Assembly (NCBI GenBank): GCA_032719365.1
Contig: CM064862.1
Location: 4,228,501-4,292,500, forward strand
Length of the DNA stretch: 64,000 bases
Source of the DNA: Prinsepia uniflora
Taxonomy: Eukaryota; Streptophyta; Magnoliopsida; Rosales; Rosaceae
Reading direction: 5' to 3'
A program made the translations under genes and the position numbers. This document shows, piece by piece, positions 35,881 to 49,523 of this stretch (position 1 is the stretch's first letter; the number at the start of each line of letters is the position of its first letter). The notes below the pieces were generated by a model. It had not been told where the DNA came from and did no database searches. It worked only from the letters and a program-made list of their open reading frames with translations.

Positions 35881-38360
35881 TGTTTGCAGGTTTGGTTGCT
35901 TCTGGAATGCTTATTTTCTGCTGCATGGACGAACGAGTATTTATTTGGTAACCCTTGAATCTATTTTGCAGGATTGATGTTTCTGGATGTATGAAAATCA
36001 TGGAAGCATCCAGTGTTGCGCACTTCTTGCAGCTCTGCTAATGTCTGGGTTCCTTGATCATCGTGCTTGTTTTTATTGGATCTTTTAAGTGCGAGTTTCG
36101 TTAGGACCAACTTTCTTTAGTATTTAGATGGGACAGTCTGGCAACTTGTTGTAGTTTGTAGATTTGATATTAGAGATTTACGATGCATATTTTGTTTTAC
36201 CTTTCTTAGTGTGTCTCTACATTTGGTTTAAATCTTGTGTGTGAAGTTCTATTTACTTTATTCCCACTCTAACATTGTTATTGAGTTATGAGTCCTTTTC
36301 CTGAGGTTTTCTAGTTTAGTTATAGGATTGATTATCATGAGCTATTTGTTGGGTTTTATAGTTGTGTTCATTAAAAAGAGTGGTTTGAGGCCGGAGTAAG
36401 AGGATGTTGATTGGGCTGTTGGTGCTGTTTCTAATTTGTAGATGGATGGTCGTGATTGTGATGCTGGTTTTAGAAGTATGATTGTTTTTGCAGTGAGCTG
36501 TTTGCGGGTTAAGCTGATTCCCTTTGGTAAGAAATATGGCTTGGCTCTTTCTATTATTAATTACCGTTTAGGATTTAAATGTTTTACCTGATTGTCCTCT
36601 CTGGTCTTATATTGATCATGAATAATTGGCGGTGAAGGGGGTTGTAGTTGCCGTGATTGCTGTAAGTGGTAGAAGTTGAACTGGTCTTTACCTGTAGCCG
36701 ATGCTGTATGATGGACGGGTAGTTCCCTGTGAACCTGAAAGGGTCTGTAATTGCTGGTGATGGTAGATGTTGAATTGGTCTTTTACCTGTGGCTGATGTT
36801 GCACTTGAATTGGACCTGTGTTTGAATAACCGGGGAACGCAGATAGCCAGTATGAAATGAAACATGGTAAAAACTTCATGGTTAAATTGTTTTAGGTTTT
36901 AAGACTACCATATTTAGTCCAAAACTGTTTTAAGACTATAATCTGTTGCTGAATTTCTATATATCTTGCATCACAAGCTGGTGGCTCTAGATGTGATGTG
37001 GTGGCTCATCTGTATTGTGTTGTATGATAATCACGAGGTGGGTTGTTGATGGTAACCGAAGTTGTAACGAACAAGCACCTGCAGCATGTGGCTGCTGCCA
37101 TTTATGATGGGTTTGGGGATTGTCTGACCTGCTGGGACCCTGAAAATGTGGCGAGTGCTGATAAAATCAAATTATACGTACTTGTCGTAGTTGCGCTTGC
37201 AGTAGCTGTGTTTCAGAACCTTATATCTTAATCAGCCATCTCCTTTAAAGGGTATACTTCAATTTAGAATGATATGACGAAGCTTTTACTCGTATATATT
37301 TGTCAATTTTTCGTGGCGCTCAGTTATCAGATCCTCCTATTGCTTTCCTCGTAAATGTATAGCCTGTTGTTTTTATTTGTTTGGTAGCATGCCAAATTGG
37401 TTTTAAGATTGTTCTATTAGTTGTTTGAGCGTATGCTGAACCGTGGATCCTTGTATATTCATTATCTCTGTTCTCAGGAAACTGATTGCGATGCAAATTC
37501 ATGCTTTTTGCGATCTTGATATCCCTTTTATGACCCCAATTAGCGTCTGGCCCTCAGGTCTTGGTATCTAGCAACAAAGAGACAATTTAGAGGACCGTAA
37601 TTTCAATCGATAATTCAAACTTGATTCCTCTTTGATACTATGTACGAGGACATATACAGTATATATACCCCATATTGTTACTGGCAATTGCTGGTATATT
37701 TTTATTGAACAGATTGTCAACTACGAGCATGCATACATGGGTTTCAAATATTGCCACACGGTTTCGTTCCATCCCAATGATTTTTAATCAATATTTGATT
37801 CGATTTGATCCGTTTTCGTAGTAACAGCTTAACAAAGAGTGAAAAGAAAGATCAAATAAGTTCGCCTAGCTTGATACCCAAAAGTATTAACTTATATATG
37901 AATTTCGTCACCATACAGGCATATATACACCCAAGTAAACCGTATATGAATAAAAGTTGCAAACAATGTAAACAATTGAGGATAAGTGACTTCGTCAAAT
38001 CGATTTTTGGGGCTTCAATCATCCGGCATAGAGTCCAAGCCACGACTTAGAACTCAACAGAGCCCATAAAATCTGAAACAGTAGCATGGCGAAAGAGAAC
38101 CCCTCGCCAAAATTAATCGAGGGCATCATCTCTAATAAGTACTCTCTGAAGACCTCACAAACTTCAGAGAAAAATTAGGAACATTTATAGATAATTTCCA
38201 CATTAGCACAAAAACATTCGTTTGAAAACATGAGTATCAAAAGACATAAAACCAAGCAGCAGATAGATGAAAGTACCTCAAAAATTTGTAGCACAAAAAG
38301 CTAGGGAAATAAATAATCATCTAAACAAGTCCAATAGATATAACATGCAAAAAAGAAGAT
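35881..38360. other. SC35 3' region and spacer to eL21
   Basis: This probably includes the SC35 3' UTR (to about 36300) and the eL21 3' UTR (just above 38200). An imperfect direct repeat lies at about 36666-36708 and 36758-36803 (GTAGA-GTTGAA-TGGTCTTT-ACCTGT blocks). I found no other gene, and no convincing C/D-box pair. Confidence 0.5.
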
Positions 38361-39545
38361 CTAGTATCCTCCTTTAAGATCATTGACGACATCGTATGGA
38401 ATGGGAGTAACAGTCTCCATGACAGCACCTTCCACCATGAATCCTGGCTTGGGTCCCTCTGGCTTCCTCTTGGTGCTAATTATTTCACCCCTTGCCTTGG
38501 CTTCGGCCTTCAGCTTATCGTTATTGATCTTCCTCAAACGGAATTCCTCTGTGCACCTGGAAGGCTGAACGTGCTCAATGCGGACATGGATTCTCTTCCT
38601 GATGATGCGGTTTCCAACCTGATCATGTAGAAAACCATAATTTAAGAGCCATTTAACTATCAAGTACAAAACATACAACAATTACCAAGTCAAAGAAAAG
38701 AGGGATGGAACTCCTCTACCATAGATGTACAGCTTAACCTAAATCATTCCTACCATCCAAAAGTGATTAAACCTAAAACCCAAACCTCAAATTATCTACA
38801 TTTCCACAAGTGAAATTGGCAGATAACTAGATAACTATTTTCCATCAACAAAATAATAAAACAAGTACAATACACAATAGATATTCACAGATTATTGCTG
38901 CTCTACTTATCTTCCTATCGATAGTGTTGCCAAAGGTGGCTATGACAAATGAGAACTAATTTTCCATATCCTCTGATCTGACTTGAGAGTAGACATGATT
39001 CACACATATTCAGTAACAAATGTCTATCACCAACTTCTCATACAGCATAATACAGACATCAACAGTTGGATAAATAGTCATACAAAATAAGTAGATGAAA
39101 CCCTCCGAGTCCAATTATATTCGTTAAACATACATTTCTCCGAAGCAACATTAACGATATAATAATTCCAAATCAAAGAGAAAGTAAGGAAATTTCAACA
39201 TGAACAAACAAATCCAGACAACCATTATCATACAGGCATATCATCCAACACCTTCCAGACAACTCAGAGCCCAAATGAAGAAATAAAAAGAGAGCTAAAA
39301 TGAGTCACCTGTTTGTTAATCTCAACGCCGATGGCGCGCTTGGTGACGTTCCAGACGCGACCGGTACGGCCGTGGTAGAACTTGTGCGGCATACCCTTGT
39401 GGACGGCGCCGTTAACCTTGATGTCGACATAGTCGCCGATCCTGTAGGTCTTGAGGTAAGTTGAGAGTGGGATGTACCCCTTCTTCCTGAAGGCCCTGGA
39501 GAAGAGATCGCGAGTCCTCGACCTAAGACCGTGTCCGGCAGGCAT
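38361..39545 (-). CDS. RPL21: 60S ribosomal protein eL21 (RPL21)
   Basis: Two exons, 39309-39545 and 38361-38618, join in frame to give a 164-residue protein, the normal plant length. The start MPAGHGLRSRTRDLFSRAFR and the blocks GYIPLSTYLKTYRIGDYVDI, YHGRTGRVWNVTKRAIGVE, VGNRIIRKRIHVRIEHVQPS and PGFMVEGAVMETVTPIPYDV are diagnostic of eL21. It binds 28S rRNA in the cytosolic large subunit. The intron (38619-39308) has GTGAC donor and CAG acceptor sites. The leader just upstream (39546-39600) is CT-rich on the coding strand, as in plant ribosomal protein genes. Confidence 0.97.
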
Positions 39546-41825
39546 TTTCAGCGACTGTGTCTCTCGCTCTTTCTAGGGTTTTGGGATGTTGCCTGTGAGA
39601 GTGGCTGGGCGTGACAGCTTTAAGCTTTGTTTTATAGTAGGTATTGTGAGGCGGGTAGGGTTTCAGTGACCCGTTTTGGTTAGTTGAATATGGGCTGGGC
39701 TTTATGTATCGAGATGAACAGCTTTCGGGAATTGCTCATGATGATGTGGCCCAAGTAGAAAGGGCCACAAATTGAGCCTACTTATTTTATTACGCTTGGA
39801 ATCAAAATACGTGGCCTCCATCTATCTTAATGAAGAATTAGGGATTTTATTTTAGTGAAATTGAAATATTTTAAAATATGATATGATAATAAAGTGTATT
39901 TTTTCTTTTCTTTTATCTTATTAACCAGTTATTTAGTCTATTACTATCTTTTGCCAGTTGGTGCCCAATTGTCACGCTTAAATCAAAATGTGGGTTCCAC
40001 TTTTACCACATCACCACTTAAGATTATTTTTAATAGAATAAGCTAGTATGTCGTGTATATGAAGTAACCTAAAATATGGATTTTAGTTCAATTTGGGTGT
40101 TTTTTTTCCAAATTGGTTTTCTTGTGAGTTCTTGCTTTCTTACTCAAATGCTCCTGTAATATATTTTTGAATTTTGTTGGGTTTAGGTTAAGTTTTGTAG
40201 GCTTTGTTTATGAATTTATTTGTAAGTATTTTTAAGATAGTTTTTATTTTCTTCCCGAAATGTAACTCTTGTAAGTTTATAATTCCGATTTTTTTTTTTG
40301 AATTATACTATTTAGCTATAAGCAAAATCTTTTTGATGAATCTAAGGTAAGGCACCCTTTTAGCAGACCTTGTTAAACACTTTAGTTTTTGAGGAAGACT
40401 TGGTGGAAGACTTGTTAAATACTTTTTGTTTCTATTTGGGTAAGACCCTGTGGAAGACTTGGAATTAGAAGAATAAAATGGCCATCATCATCATCGTCAA
40501 GGACCATTCATTCTTTAGACTTCATTAATTCTTGAGTCACAGACTTGCAAATAAATCCGGTACACTCAGCTGCCTCGTCGTTTGTGGTCGTCCTCTTCTT
40601 TTCTGGCATGCAATTGCATATTTCCACGAGAATTTAAGCTAACCTTTCATTTCATCTTTAGTCGGTCACTCCAAAACCCACTACAATTATAATTTTCTTC
40701 ATTTTATATATCCGTTGTGTAGGATCTTTTCAACGCCTATTGCTCCAGTAAAATTGTCCGTGTCATAGACGTTGGCATTCGCTACGTAATCTAGGTTAAT
40801 TACCGAATTTATTTATATCGAAATTGTTTATTTTTTTAAACGATATATATAAATTATTTAAAACAATATATAAAAATTATGTTTGCAAAAAACAAAATTA
40901 ATAAAGTCAGAGATATTTATGTATCACAGTAACTAACACATATATAACTAAGAGAAACGTGTTGCTAATGTCCTTGAATTTTACGCTAATTTGAATTACA
41001 GTCTTTTAACTTTATTATTAGTAACAAACATTCTTAAATTATGTCTAAACGTACAAGGATAATTCTTTCGTTAAAATTTTCAACGATTTCTCTTAAAAAT
41101 AAATATAAAGTTGTCCTATCATGTTTTTTTTTTTTTATAACAAAAGTCATTGAAAAATTTAATAGTAGAACTGTTCTTGCACATTTTGACATAATAAGAG
41201 CATTATAAGCATAATAAGTCACTAAATAAGGGACTTTCCATATAATACTTTCATATATGTAACTTACAAATTCCGTCTATTATCTATATGTATCTGGATG
41301 CCTTGCGAAATATCGCTTATAAATTTCATGGTAATTTCAAATTCTTATTTTTAATTAATTTTATTCAAATTTCATGAAATTTTGAAATTTCTCGTTCAAA
41401 TGTACCCTCGTGGATATTATATATGATTTTTTCAGCCCATGTTCATTAAATTTCCCATCAAATTACATCACTCCATCTACCACATTAAACATTTCTTGTT
41501 TGTCATAACTTCTCTCTTTTTCCCATTATTTATACAATTATTCTAATTTTTTAATAGAAGGAACCTTTTTATAGTTATATTAGACAAATCTATATTAGGT
41601 AAAATATTGCCACGCCTCGCATTTTTACTCCTATAGTGGTAAATTAGTAACTTATGAACAAGCGAGAATATTAAACCACTAATATTTAAATTTACAGCTA
41701 ATTCCAACTCCATGGCACATTACAATTATTAATCAATCCATTTCATTCACTATATATAACAAACCTTTTTATGCCTTTCACTCATTCAGAGCCCTAAAAT
41801 TCTACCATATCTTCCATTCTCTCAA
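39546..41825. other. Intergenic region between divergent eL21 and dirigent genes
   Basis: AT-rich and without a supported gene. The ends hold the eL21 leader and promoter on the left and the dirigent promoter on the right. Confidence 0.6.
41751..41760 (+). promoter_or_regulatory. Probable TATA box of the dirigent gene
   Basis: TATATATAAC lies 66 bases upstream of the dirigent ATG, in the context TTCACTATATATAAC. It is placed for a transcription start near 41780-41790. Inferred from position and sequence only. Confidence 0.65.
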
Positions 41826-42413
41826 ATGGCCAAGACCCTCCAAAACCTCAGCTCCACATACACCATCGTCATAACCATTTTCTTCTTCTTCCTAACCATA
41901 GTGACCTCAGCGACTCACCGTTTCGCGAGACCCTTATCGCCGTCAAAACTTGGTCTAAAGAGAGAGAAGCTGAGCCACCTCCGCTTCTACTTCCATGACA
42001 TCGTATCCGGCCGAAGCCCCACGGCGGTTAGAGTGGTTGAGGCACCCACAACAAACACTTCCTTCTCAGGGTTTGGTCTTGTGGTCATGATGGACGACCC
42101 ATTGACTATTGGGCCTGACCCGCGCTCCAAACTGGTCGGAAAAGCCCAAGGAATCTATGCCTCGGCTTCACAAAGTGAGCTGGGGTTTTTGATGGCCTTC
42201 AACTTTGTCTTTGTTGAAGGCAAGTATAATGGTAGCACTTTGAGTGTGTTGGGGCGCAACTCCGTGTTCTCCGCCGTGAGGGAGATGCCGGTTGTCGGCG
42301 GAAGCGGGCTTTTCCGGTTTGCTCGGGGTTACGTTCATGCTAGCACTCACGAGTTTGATCCCAAAAGTGGAAATGCTATTGTAGAATATAATGTCTATGT
42401 CTTCCATTATTAA
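41826..42413 (+). CDS. Dirigent protein
   Basis: An intronless gene of 195 residues, typical of the family. Residues 1 to about 29 form a secretion signal (hydrophobic IVITIFFFFLTIV, small residues SATH). The dirigent domain follows: LSHLRFYFHDIVSG, a GFGLVVMMDDPLT block, GKAQGIYASASQSELGFLMA, NGSTLSVLGRN, REMPVVGGSGLFRFARGYVH and a final beta strand EYNVYVFHY. Dirigent proteins act in the cell wall and steer radical coupling of phenols towards lignans or similar products. They have no redox centre of their own. The N-glycosylation sequon NGST is present. The product cannot be told from sequence. Downstream DNA changes to retroelements after about 42,700. Confidence 0.95.
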   Translation: MAKTLQNLSSTYTIVITIFFFFLTIVTSATHRFARPLSPSKLGLKREKLSHLRFYFHDIVSGRSPTAVRVVEAPTTNTSFSGFGLVVMMDDPLTIGPDPRSKLVGKAQGIYASASQSELGFLMAFNFVFVEGKYNGSTLSVLGRNSVFSAVREMPVVGGSGLFRFARGYVHASTHEFDPKSGNAIVEYNVYVFHY

Positions 42414-42886
42414 ATCTTAATTAATAAACATGTCTTTTTTGTCACTTTTGTCCATTTTTCTTGTGACACTTTGGTTTTCGTGTCCATTTACATCAGCCAT
42501 TTAATATGAATGAATTTTTTTTTAGTGGTTTACAACTTCATCGTCACGTTCTAATATGAAATAAATTGTTTGAATATATTACAAGATGACTCAAAAGATA
42601 AAACTTGTGTTATATATGAAAATCAAACTAACCGTAAATTCACATGAATCAATTAATAGTAAAACTAAATTTTCGGAAACTCAAGTTTTTTAATTTATTT
42701 TTTATATAAAAAAGTTTGCTTATTGAAAAGGAATAGAAAAACAGTACATTCATTGGGTGCACCACATGCGGTGCTCAGGCTTCATTTAAATCTTCATCAT
42801 AAAACTCAGCTAAACCGGGATAAATCCAATAAGGAAAAAAAGTACCCCCCAACAAACCCAAATACAAAAAACTCAACAAAAGAAGA
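42414..42886. other. Dirigent 3' region grading into repeat DNA
   Basis: It contains the dirigent 3' UTR and AT-rich spacer. From about 42740 it passes into the 3' end of the LINE-type RNase H relic (minus strand). No gene. Confidence 0.5.
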
Positions 42887-42999
42887 TTAGCCCCCCGTAT
42901 CCCTCACCAACAGGGATATCAACCAAGGTGGAAACATAGGACTCCAACCCGTTCTCTCCTGAGAGCACTTACCCTTCTGAGCGAAGCTATGAGCAACCA
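42887..42999 (-). pseudogene. LINE-type RNase H relic, C-terminal piece
   Basis: The minus-strand frame begins with AHSFAQKG, the end of an RVT_3-type RNase H domain as found at the 3' end of plant LINE ORF2. It continues exactly from the piece at 51084-51388 when the LTR nest between them and one copy of the 5-bp target duplication are removed. It therefore marks the pre-insertion sequence. Confidence 0.65.
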
Positions 43000-44612
43000 T
43001 GTAACGCCCCGGAAATTCGAGAAATAAAATGGAAAGTTTGAATGTAAAATGACGATTTTGCCCTTGGTTATGTGGGTAAAAGTTGACTTTTTGTTCGAGA
43101 CACTTTTGGACGTTCCGGAAGGACTGTTGGGTAGGTCCCGAGGCACTGAGTCCGCAGATAGGCGGCATGCCAAAATCGGAGTTCGGATGTGAAAGTTATG
43201 GACTTTGGAACACTAGGGGCATTTTGGTCATTTATTAAGGCAATGGTAAAAATGTAACTCAGTTATTTGGTTAGGTGACATCTGTCACTGAGAATATCAA
43301 ATTAGTGGCAAGTTGCCGCTTGAAAATCAACCTACAAATGGATTTGAACAACAACAATTTGATTTGATCAGTAAGGGGAGTTGCTCGACCATAGACACAT
43401 AGAGATTAGGAGGGAACTCTAGAGTGAAAGACGAGAAGGAAAAAGAGAGAAAACATAAAGGAAACCCACAAACCCGAAGAGAAAACTCGAAATTGTTCTT
43501 GAGGACATTGAGATTCGATTTTTGAGTTTTAGACCAACCCAAGTCGAATTAAGGTTAGAGAAAGCTTTCTGGAATCATTTTGCATCGAACCACCTCAAAA
43601 TTGGAATGAATTGATGGAGAAAAGGCCAAGAACTGAAGCCTCAAACCTCTTAAAAATTCGAGATTGAGTTCGAGTTATGGGAAGCATTGAATGACGAAAT
43701 TGAAGTTGCAAGACTGTTTAGAATGATGCTACGATGCTCCTTGATAAATCAATTGCAAGAAAACAACTGGAATTGATCGAGATTGAAGGAGGAACAGTGC
43801 CCGCGACAGAGTGTAAAACGTGAGGTTGAACTTGATTGTTCAAGGTAAGAGTTTATGTAATTAAGGATACAAACCTTTAATTAGACTTATAACGATACTA
43901 ATTGATGGAATAAATATGGAAATCGATTGAGAATTGGGTAGGATTGAATCGGGTTGCATCGCAGGACCCAATTGCAAGGAAATCGGGCAAATGAGATGAT
44001 GAACAGTACTGGTACTGTAGCAGGCGCGTGAGGGCACGTGGAACCGATTTCCAAGGTGAGGTCAACATGACTTTTACTCTATGCAATGTAACGAACATTT
44101 TGACGATGGTTTCGAGTCGATCGGACACCGTTTCGATATTGTTTCGAGGGTCCGAAGGATTATGTTCCATTTTAAATTCGTATTGAATTCCCGGAAAGTT
44201 ATGAGAAGTTAATATGATATTAATGGAGTCATTAGTGACCCCTAATGATGATTTTGGACAGGACTTGGGATTCCTGGAATGTAACGACCTATCCCGAAAT
44301 TCGGGATCAAATTAGTAACTAATCATGATTAGCGGGGTTAATCGGTGATTAGTTGGGCGAAATCGGGCGAACGATGCAAAATGACCGTTTTGCCCCTAAT
44401 CGTGGGTAAAACGTTGACTTTTAATTCGGGCGGTCAAATGGACTTTGACCGATGACCGTGACGTAGTTTGGGATGTCACGAGTTCATAGACAGGTGGCAC
44501 GGTCGATTCCGACGTTCGAGGTGAAAGTTATGACGTTTGGAAGTTCAAGGGCATTTTTCGTAATTTGGACAAAAAGGGGGAAAATGTTGACTTTTTGACT
44601 GGGAGGTCCGAT

Positions 44613-47112
44613 TGTAACGACCCGAACCAAGAATATTAATATTTTAATGTAAAAAGACTAATTTGCCCCTAAGGGGGGAAACGTTGACTTTTGACCCGGG
44701 AAATAATTTGGACTTTGACCTATGGCTATGACGTAGATTGGGACGTCACGAATCCGTAGACAGGCGGCACGCCGAAATCGGAGTTCGTATGAAGAAGTTA
44801 TGGTCCGTAGACAGCGGATGAGTGACAAGTGTCATTCATCCAAAGGCACACTATTCCAATAAAAGCAACCCTATAGCCTATTGGTCCATTTTATACTAAT
44901 TAAATTGCCATCATGGAATCCTAGCCATTGGATTTCTGCCCAAAGCCATCCCAGCCCTCCATTCCATCTGCTTTTTCCTTCTCATGCACGATCATCTCCC
45001 TTCTCTCACACAACACACAAACACTTAGCCATATTTCCTAAACCGTGCAACCATTTTCCCTTCGATTTTCTCTCAACCCAAACGCACTAACCGGCAACCC
45101 TCACACCACCAGGCGACCACCCTCAGCACAACCATCATCCCCTGAACCCCACCGTGCACCACCAGCAACCACCATCCATCCCCTTGCCCTGAACAAACCC
45201 ATGCAAACACAGAACTGAAACACAGAGGAATCGGGTCCAGGAAGCAAAACCCCACATTCTCACCATCTCGACTCGAGTGGAGCTCCAGTCGACACTTTGA
45301 GGACCCCAGGAACGCGACTGAACGGACGACGAAGGCCACGGCGGCGACACGGCGGTGGTAATGCCCAAAACCCGAGAGACCCGTTTGTTTTCCCTGTTTC
45401 GAACCAACCCATTTTAACGTTTAGGGTTTGGTTCTTTGGTTAGGAACGTGCTCTAGGGTCAAAGACGAACTCGCAGGAACTGTTTTGGACGACTGTGACG
45501 GTGTGGGTAGCCGGAGACGACGACCGGACTTTGGCCGTGAAGTTCATCGAAGCTCTGGTAAGTTTCTTCTAGTTTTCTTCTAGTTTTAAGGTTACAGAGC
45601 CATAGAACAGACCTAGACGACTCTATAGGAATGGACCCCGTCGAAAATGGTGGCCGGAAACGGACTGTGGAATCGGGTCAAGCCGTGGGTCAATGGCGAC
45701 CCGGTTCCAGTAAACGGGTTGACCCGGTACTGTAGCAGTGATGACGCCATCATGCTGACGTCATCCTGTCAGAGATTGTCAGATCAGGGGCCAATCAGAG
45801 TGTGCCACGTGTCACCTGACAAGTGTCAGTGATGACGTCATGCTGACGTCAGCAGTACTGTAGCAGCGTTGACCAGGCGCGTGGGGGCGCGTGTGAACAG
45901 TATTTTTGGTGGGACCAGTACCATTTTCAAGGTTTCGACGATACGGATCCAATGGTGGTGGTTTCGTGTCGATCAAAGATCGTTAGGTTAGTCAAAATGA
46001 GGTTTGAAGCCTCGGGAATAGTGCCCGGGATGCGTATTTGAGGCGGATCTATTCTAGGGTCTTGGTATTGGAGTTATAGGGTCCTTAAGTAACTCTCAGG
46101 TATGTTAATACAGGTTTTAGAGATCGTTGAGCAGCAAGGACCGAGTGTGAGTGGGCTGTTTGATTTATAAAAGGCTTGCATGCATAAACTATCTTACTAT
46201 TTCCACTTATGATTTCGATGAGTCTTATATGAACTGTTTATATCTCTTATTACAATGTTTTGGGCATGAGACCCGTCTGGATTATATGTGGATTTTTTCT
46301 GGGATGTCCGAGGGGGACATAGGGTAAACTATACTGTTATTGTGCTGTACTTTCCTACCTGTCTATATTGTCTCCTCCAGGGAGGGTCGTTGGCCCGGGT
46401 GGACCCTGAAGTAGTCACGGGGCCCTGACTGAGTGGAGTTGACCCCCGTTGGGCTTCTTACTCTCAGGAAGGCATGTTCATATACCTCGGGCAGTGACCG
46501 GGATACCGGGAGCTGATGTACCTAGAGAGTCTTGGGTGTGAGACCCTGAGTGGCAACGCGTAGCCTTAGAACCGTGACATCATTTTGGGTTGGGTTTTAC
46601 AGTGCACTGATATGTTAGTTTCTCCTTTCGATTACTTTAATGATTATGTGGTTACGATTTCACTATAAAGCTATGTTTTCACTGCATGCAAGATTTGGAA
46701 AACGGAGGGGTAAAATCTTATGATTTATTTTATTATTAAATTGATTTATAAACTGTTATCTTTGGCCCACTCACTCTTTGTTTTACTGACCCCTCCAGAC
46801 CGTGACAGGGAAATAGAGGAGGACCCGGAGGAGGAGGAGGAAGAGGCTTAGTTTGATTAGCTGTGTACCTGTACACCCACTTGTGGGTAGGTTGAGCACC
46901 GAATAATGTACTCTGACTATTGTGCTCACGTGTTGTTATTTTACTTTCCCTTGTATGACAGTATCGCTTTAAACTCTGTTGTTGCACGTTATATATCTAT
47001 TTGAATATTCGGTTTTTATTTAAGGGTAATTTTGGTATGTTTAGAGTCATTGTCAGACGGGAGCGGGGTTCGTCCCCGGGTGGTCCCAGTGGGATTGGGA
47101 CGGGTCCTGTCA
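44613..47112 (+). mobile_element. Solo LTR C (inserted in LTR B)
   Basis: It is uninterrupted, 2,500 bp, starting TGTAACGACCCGAACC and ending GGGTCCTGTCA. Target duplications CCGAT lie at 44608-44612 and 47113-47117. It is the youngest layer of this nest. Its module between the paired motifs is the shortest (about 650 bp) and differs most from the other copies. Confidence 0.93.
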
Positions 47113-49255
47113 CCGATGGTCGAGGACCGAGGACCGTTAGGAAGGTCTCGATGCCCTGAGTCCGTAGACAAGCGGCACACGTCGATTGGAGTTTGAATGA
47201 CCAAGTTACGGGTCTAGGACGCGTGAGGAGCATTTTGGTAATTTGCCAAGTGAGGGCAAAATGGTAATTTCCTGTAGGGGGACTGTTTGAACCGTGAAAC
47301 AGAGGACTGAGCACCTGTGCCGTGTGTGTTCTGAAATCCAACAATTGTTTAACCAGGTCAGTGACATTGGGGAGATTTATTTATCCTGTTAGTGGCATTG
47401 AGGACTGAGAGTGTGCAGGGCGTGCAGGGTGGACTGAATGGGGCAGAGCACGGGAGGTTTTTGTAATGGTTTTTGGGTCTGTTTGCGGGGGACCATTTAC
47501 ACTGAAGTCTGAGAGATGCTTTAGGATGCCGTGAAGGTTGAATTGATTATAGGAAGTGAGAGTGAGTCGAGAGGGCCATTTGGAGAGGCTGAGGCTGAGG
47601 TTTGAAAGAAAACTGAGTCGGGATAACATTTGGGAAAAATTGGAGGGAAATTGGAATTCAATTGGTGAGCTGAGTGGAACCAAACTGAGACTAAGAATAG
47701 TCTTCTGGGAGCTTGTCGAACTCAACCATACAAGGATTGAAGAAAAACAACCACGGATTGGCCAAGAACGGAAGTTCCAGTTTTGGAGAAATTTCAGGCG
47801 TGTGGACGATCACCTACGGGTAAGTGTTCCTGAAATTGGTTGTGGTTTTGGGTTCATTTAGGCCATACGAAGCTCCTGTTTGAGTTAATTTGAAAACTGG
47901 GCTGATTAGAGTGAGTTTCAGAGTTGGACCCGTTTGTTTGATCACAGGTGGATTGATCGATTTAGAGGTTGTTGAGGGTAATTAATGAATGAGAACCTAA
48001 ATTAAAACGTAAAGGAATGATTTAGATGGAATGAGGGGAGGAATCGAGTGAGTTTTGATAGGGATTTAACTGGGTTGTGTCGCGGGTTGAACAACCCGTA
48101 TTGTAGGCTAGTCGGGTGAGAACGATGAACTGTGCAGGGGTACTGTAGCAGGCGCGTGAGTTTCACGCGCAGCCACTCACGGCGGCGCGTGGACCCGAAT
48201 TTCGAGGTAAGTCCAACACGACTTTTATCCTATATAATGTAACGAATATTTTAGCGTTGGTTTTGAAATTATCGGACACCGTCTCGATGTTGTTTCGAGG
48301 GTCCGAAGGTTTACGTTACGTTTTTAATTAACGATTAATTCCCAGAAAATTATGGGAAATTAGTATGTTGTTATTTGAGACCTTAATGACCATGGAATTT
48401 GATTTCAGACAGGATTCGGGTTTTCTGGAAAATGCCGGAAATTACGGGGACGTGTGCGGCGCGAAACCGAGCCTTAAGAACGGTGTGTGAGTGGACGTTG
48501 GTTTCAAAATTTAATGCATGCATAAATATTTCTATGATTTCTATGATTATGATATGACTTGTGATGATTTCGATTTCCGTATTTATACGTATTTTTGATA
48601 TGCACACGAAATTGCACGTATTTCGAGACTAAGGGTTCTGTTATGATTGATGATGGTTTAATGAATGATTTTATGTGTTTGTGCGTATTATGTTTTTAAG
48701 ATGTTGGATTGCGATTGTGAGTATGGTTTTCGGTTTTGACACGAATTTCGAGATTTTTTACGGATTTGCACGTTCTACGAGTATGTTGTGGTTTGACCGT
48801 GATTTTGGTGATTTGATTGTGGTTTTGATGTCTCGACCTTGAGATTTGAAATATGACGTGATTTCAAGGATTTAAAATGGATTTTGAAAAAAGGTGATTT
48901 CGGGCTTGGTGCTCGGGGCATAAAAGTAATTTTGATGAACGAGATTTCGGTTTTTGGAAGTTTGAAAACGGATTCTTGGTTTGGGTTCAGGATGATGCTT
49001 CCGGATGCCGGCTTACGGAATCATCATTGCGAATTCTAATTCGGGAATGGACGAGGATTTAATAAAGTGATTTGGTATGATTATACATGCCCCGTGTTTA
49101 ATGATGATTTGATTATGTTTTGCGAAGTAAGATTTGGGGATTTGAATGTGGAAATTCGGACGTGAATCCTGTTATGACAAAAATGTGTTTTCGGATTGGA
49201 TTTGGAATTTGGATCACGATGGATCCCGAGTTGTTGTGATTGACAAATATGTTTT

Positions 49256-49523
49256 GGGTTTAAAGACCCGTTGAAAACTGTTTTGGGTTTAAAGACCCGG
49301 TGCTATTGCTGGAGCACGTTTTGAGTTTAAAGACTCGGTTAATTGATGACGGGGGTGGGCCTGAAATTGGGTTTAAAGACCCGGATTGAGTTTAAAGACT
49401 CGTGAGTTTAAAGACTCGGTTATTGTGATACCCCCGAGGCCTATTGATTATGTTTTGAGTTTAAAGACTCGTTGATATCCCGAGAAGGCCTGATTATGCG
49501 CATGGTTTTGAGTTTAAAGACTC
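49256..49523 (+). repeat. Array of eight TTTAAA-centred dyads in LTR B
   Basis: Units GGGTTTAAAGACCC (starts 49256, 49285, 49369) and GAGTTTAAAGACTC (starts 49323, 49388, 49404, 49457, 49510) are irregularly spaced. In each unit the left and right arms match. Confidence 0.95.

Noticed and set aside
36584..37231. Possible snoRNA cluster after SC35 (repeated TGATG and CTGA-like words)
   Set aside because: No properly spaced C/D boxes with terminal stems were found; the repeats are better explained by a local duplication.
47556..47861. 101-residue charged frame in LTR B
   Set aside because: It is not conserved in the other LTRs and matches no gag or pol motif; treated as chance.
49256..49523. 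CRISPR-like array
   Set aside because: The repeats are 14-bp dyads with irregular spacers inside a plant LTR; there are no cas genes and the DNA is eukaryotic.
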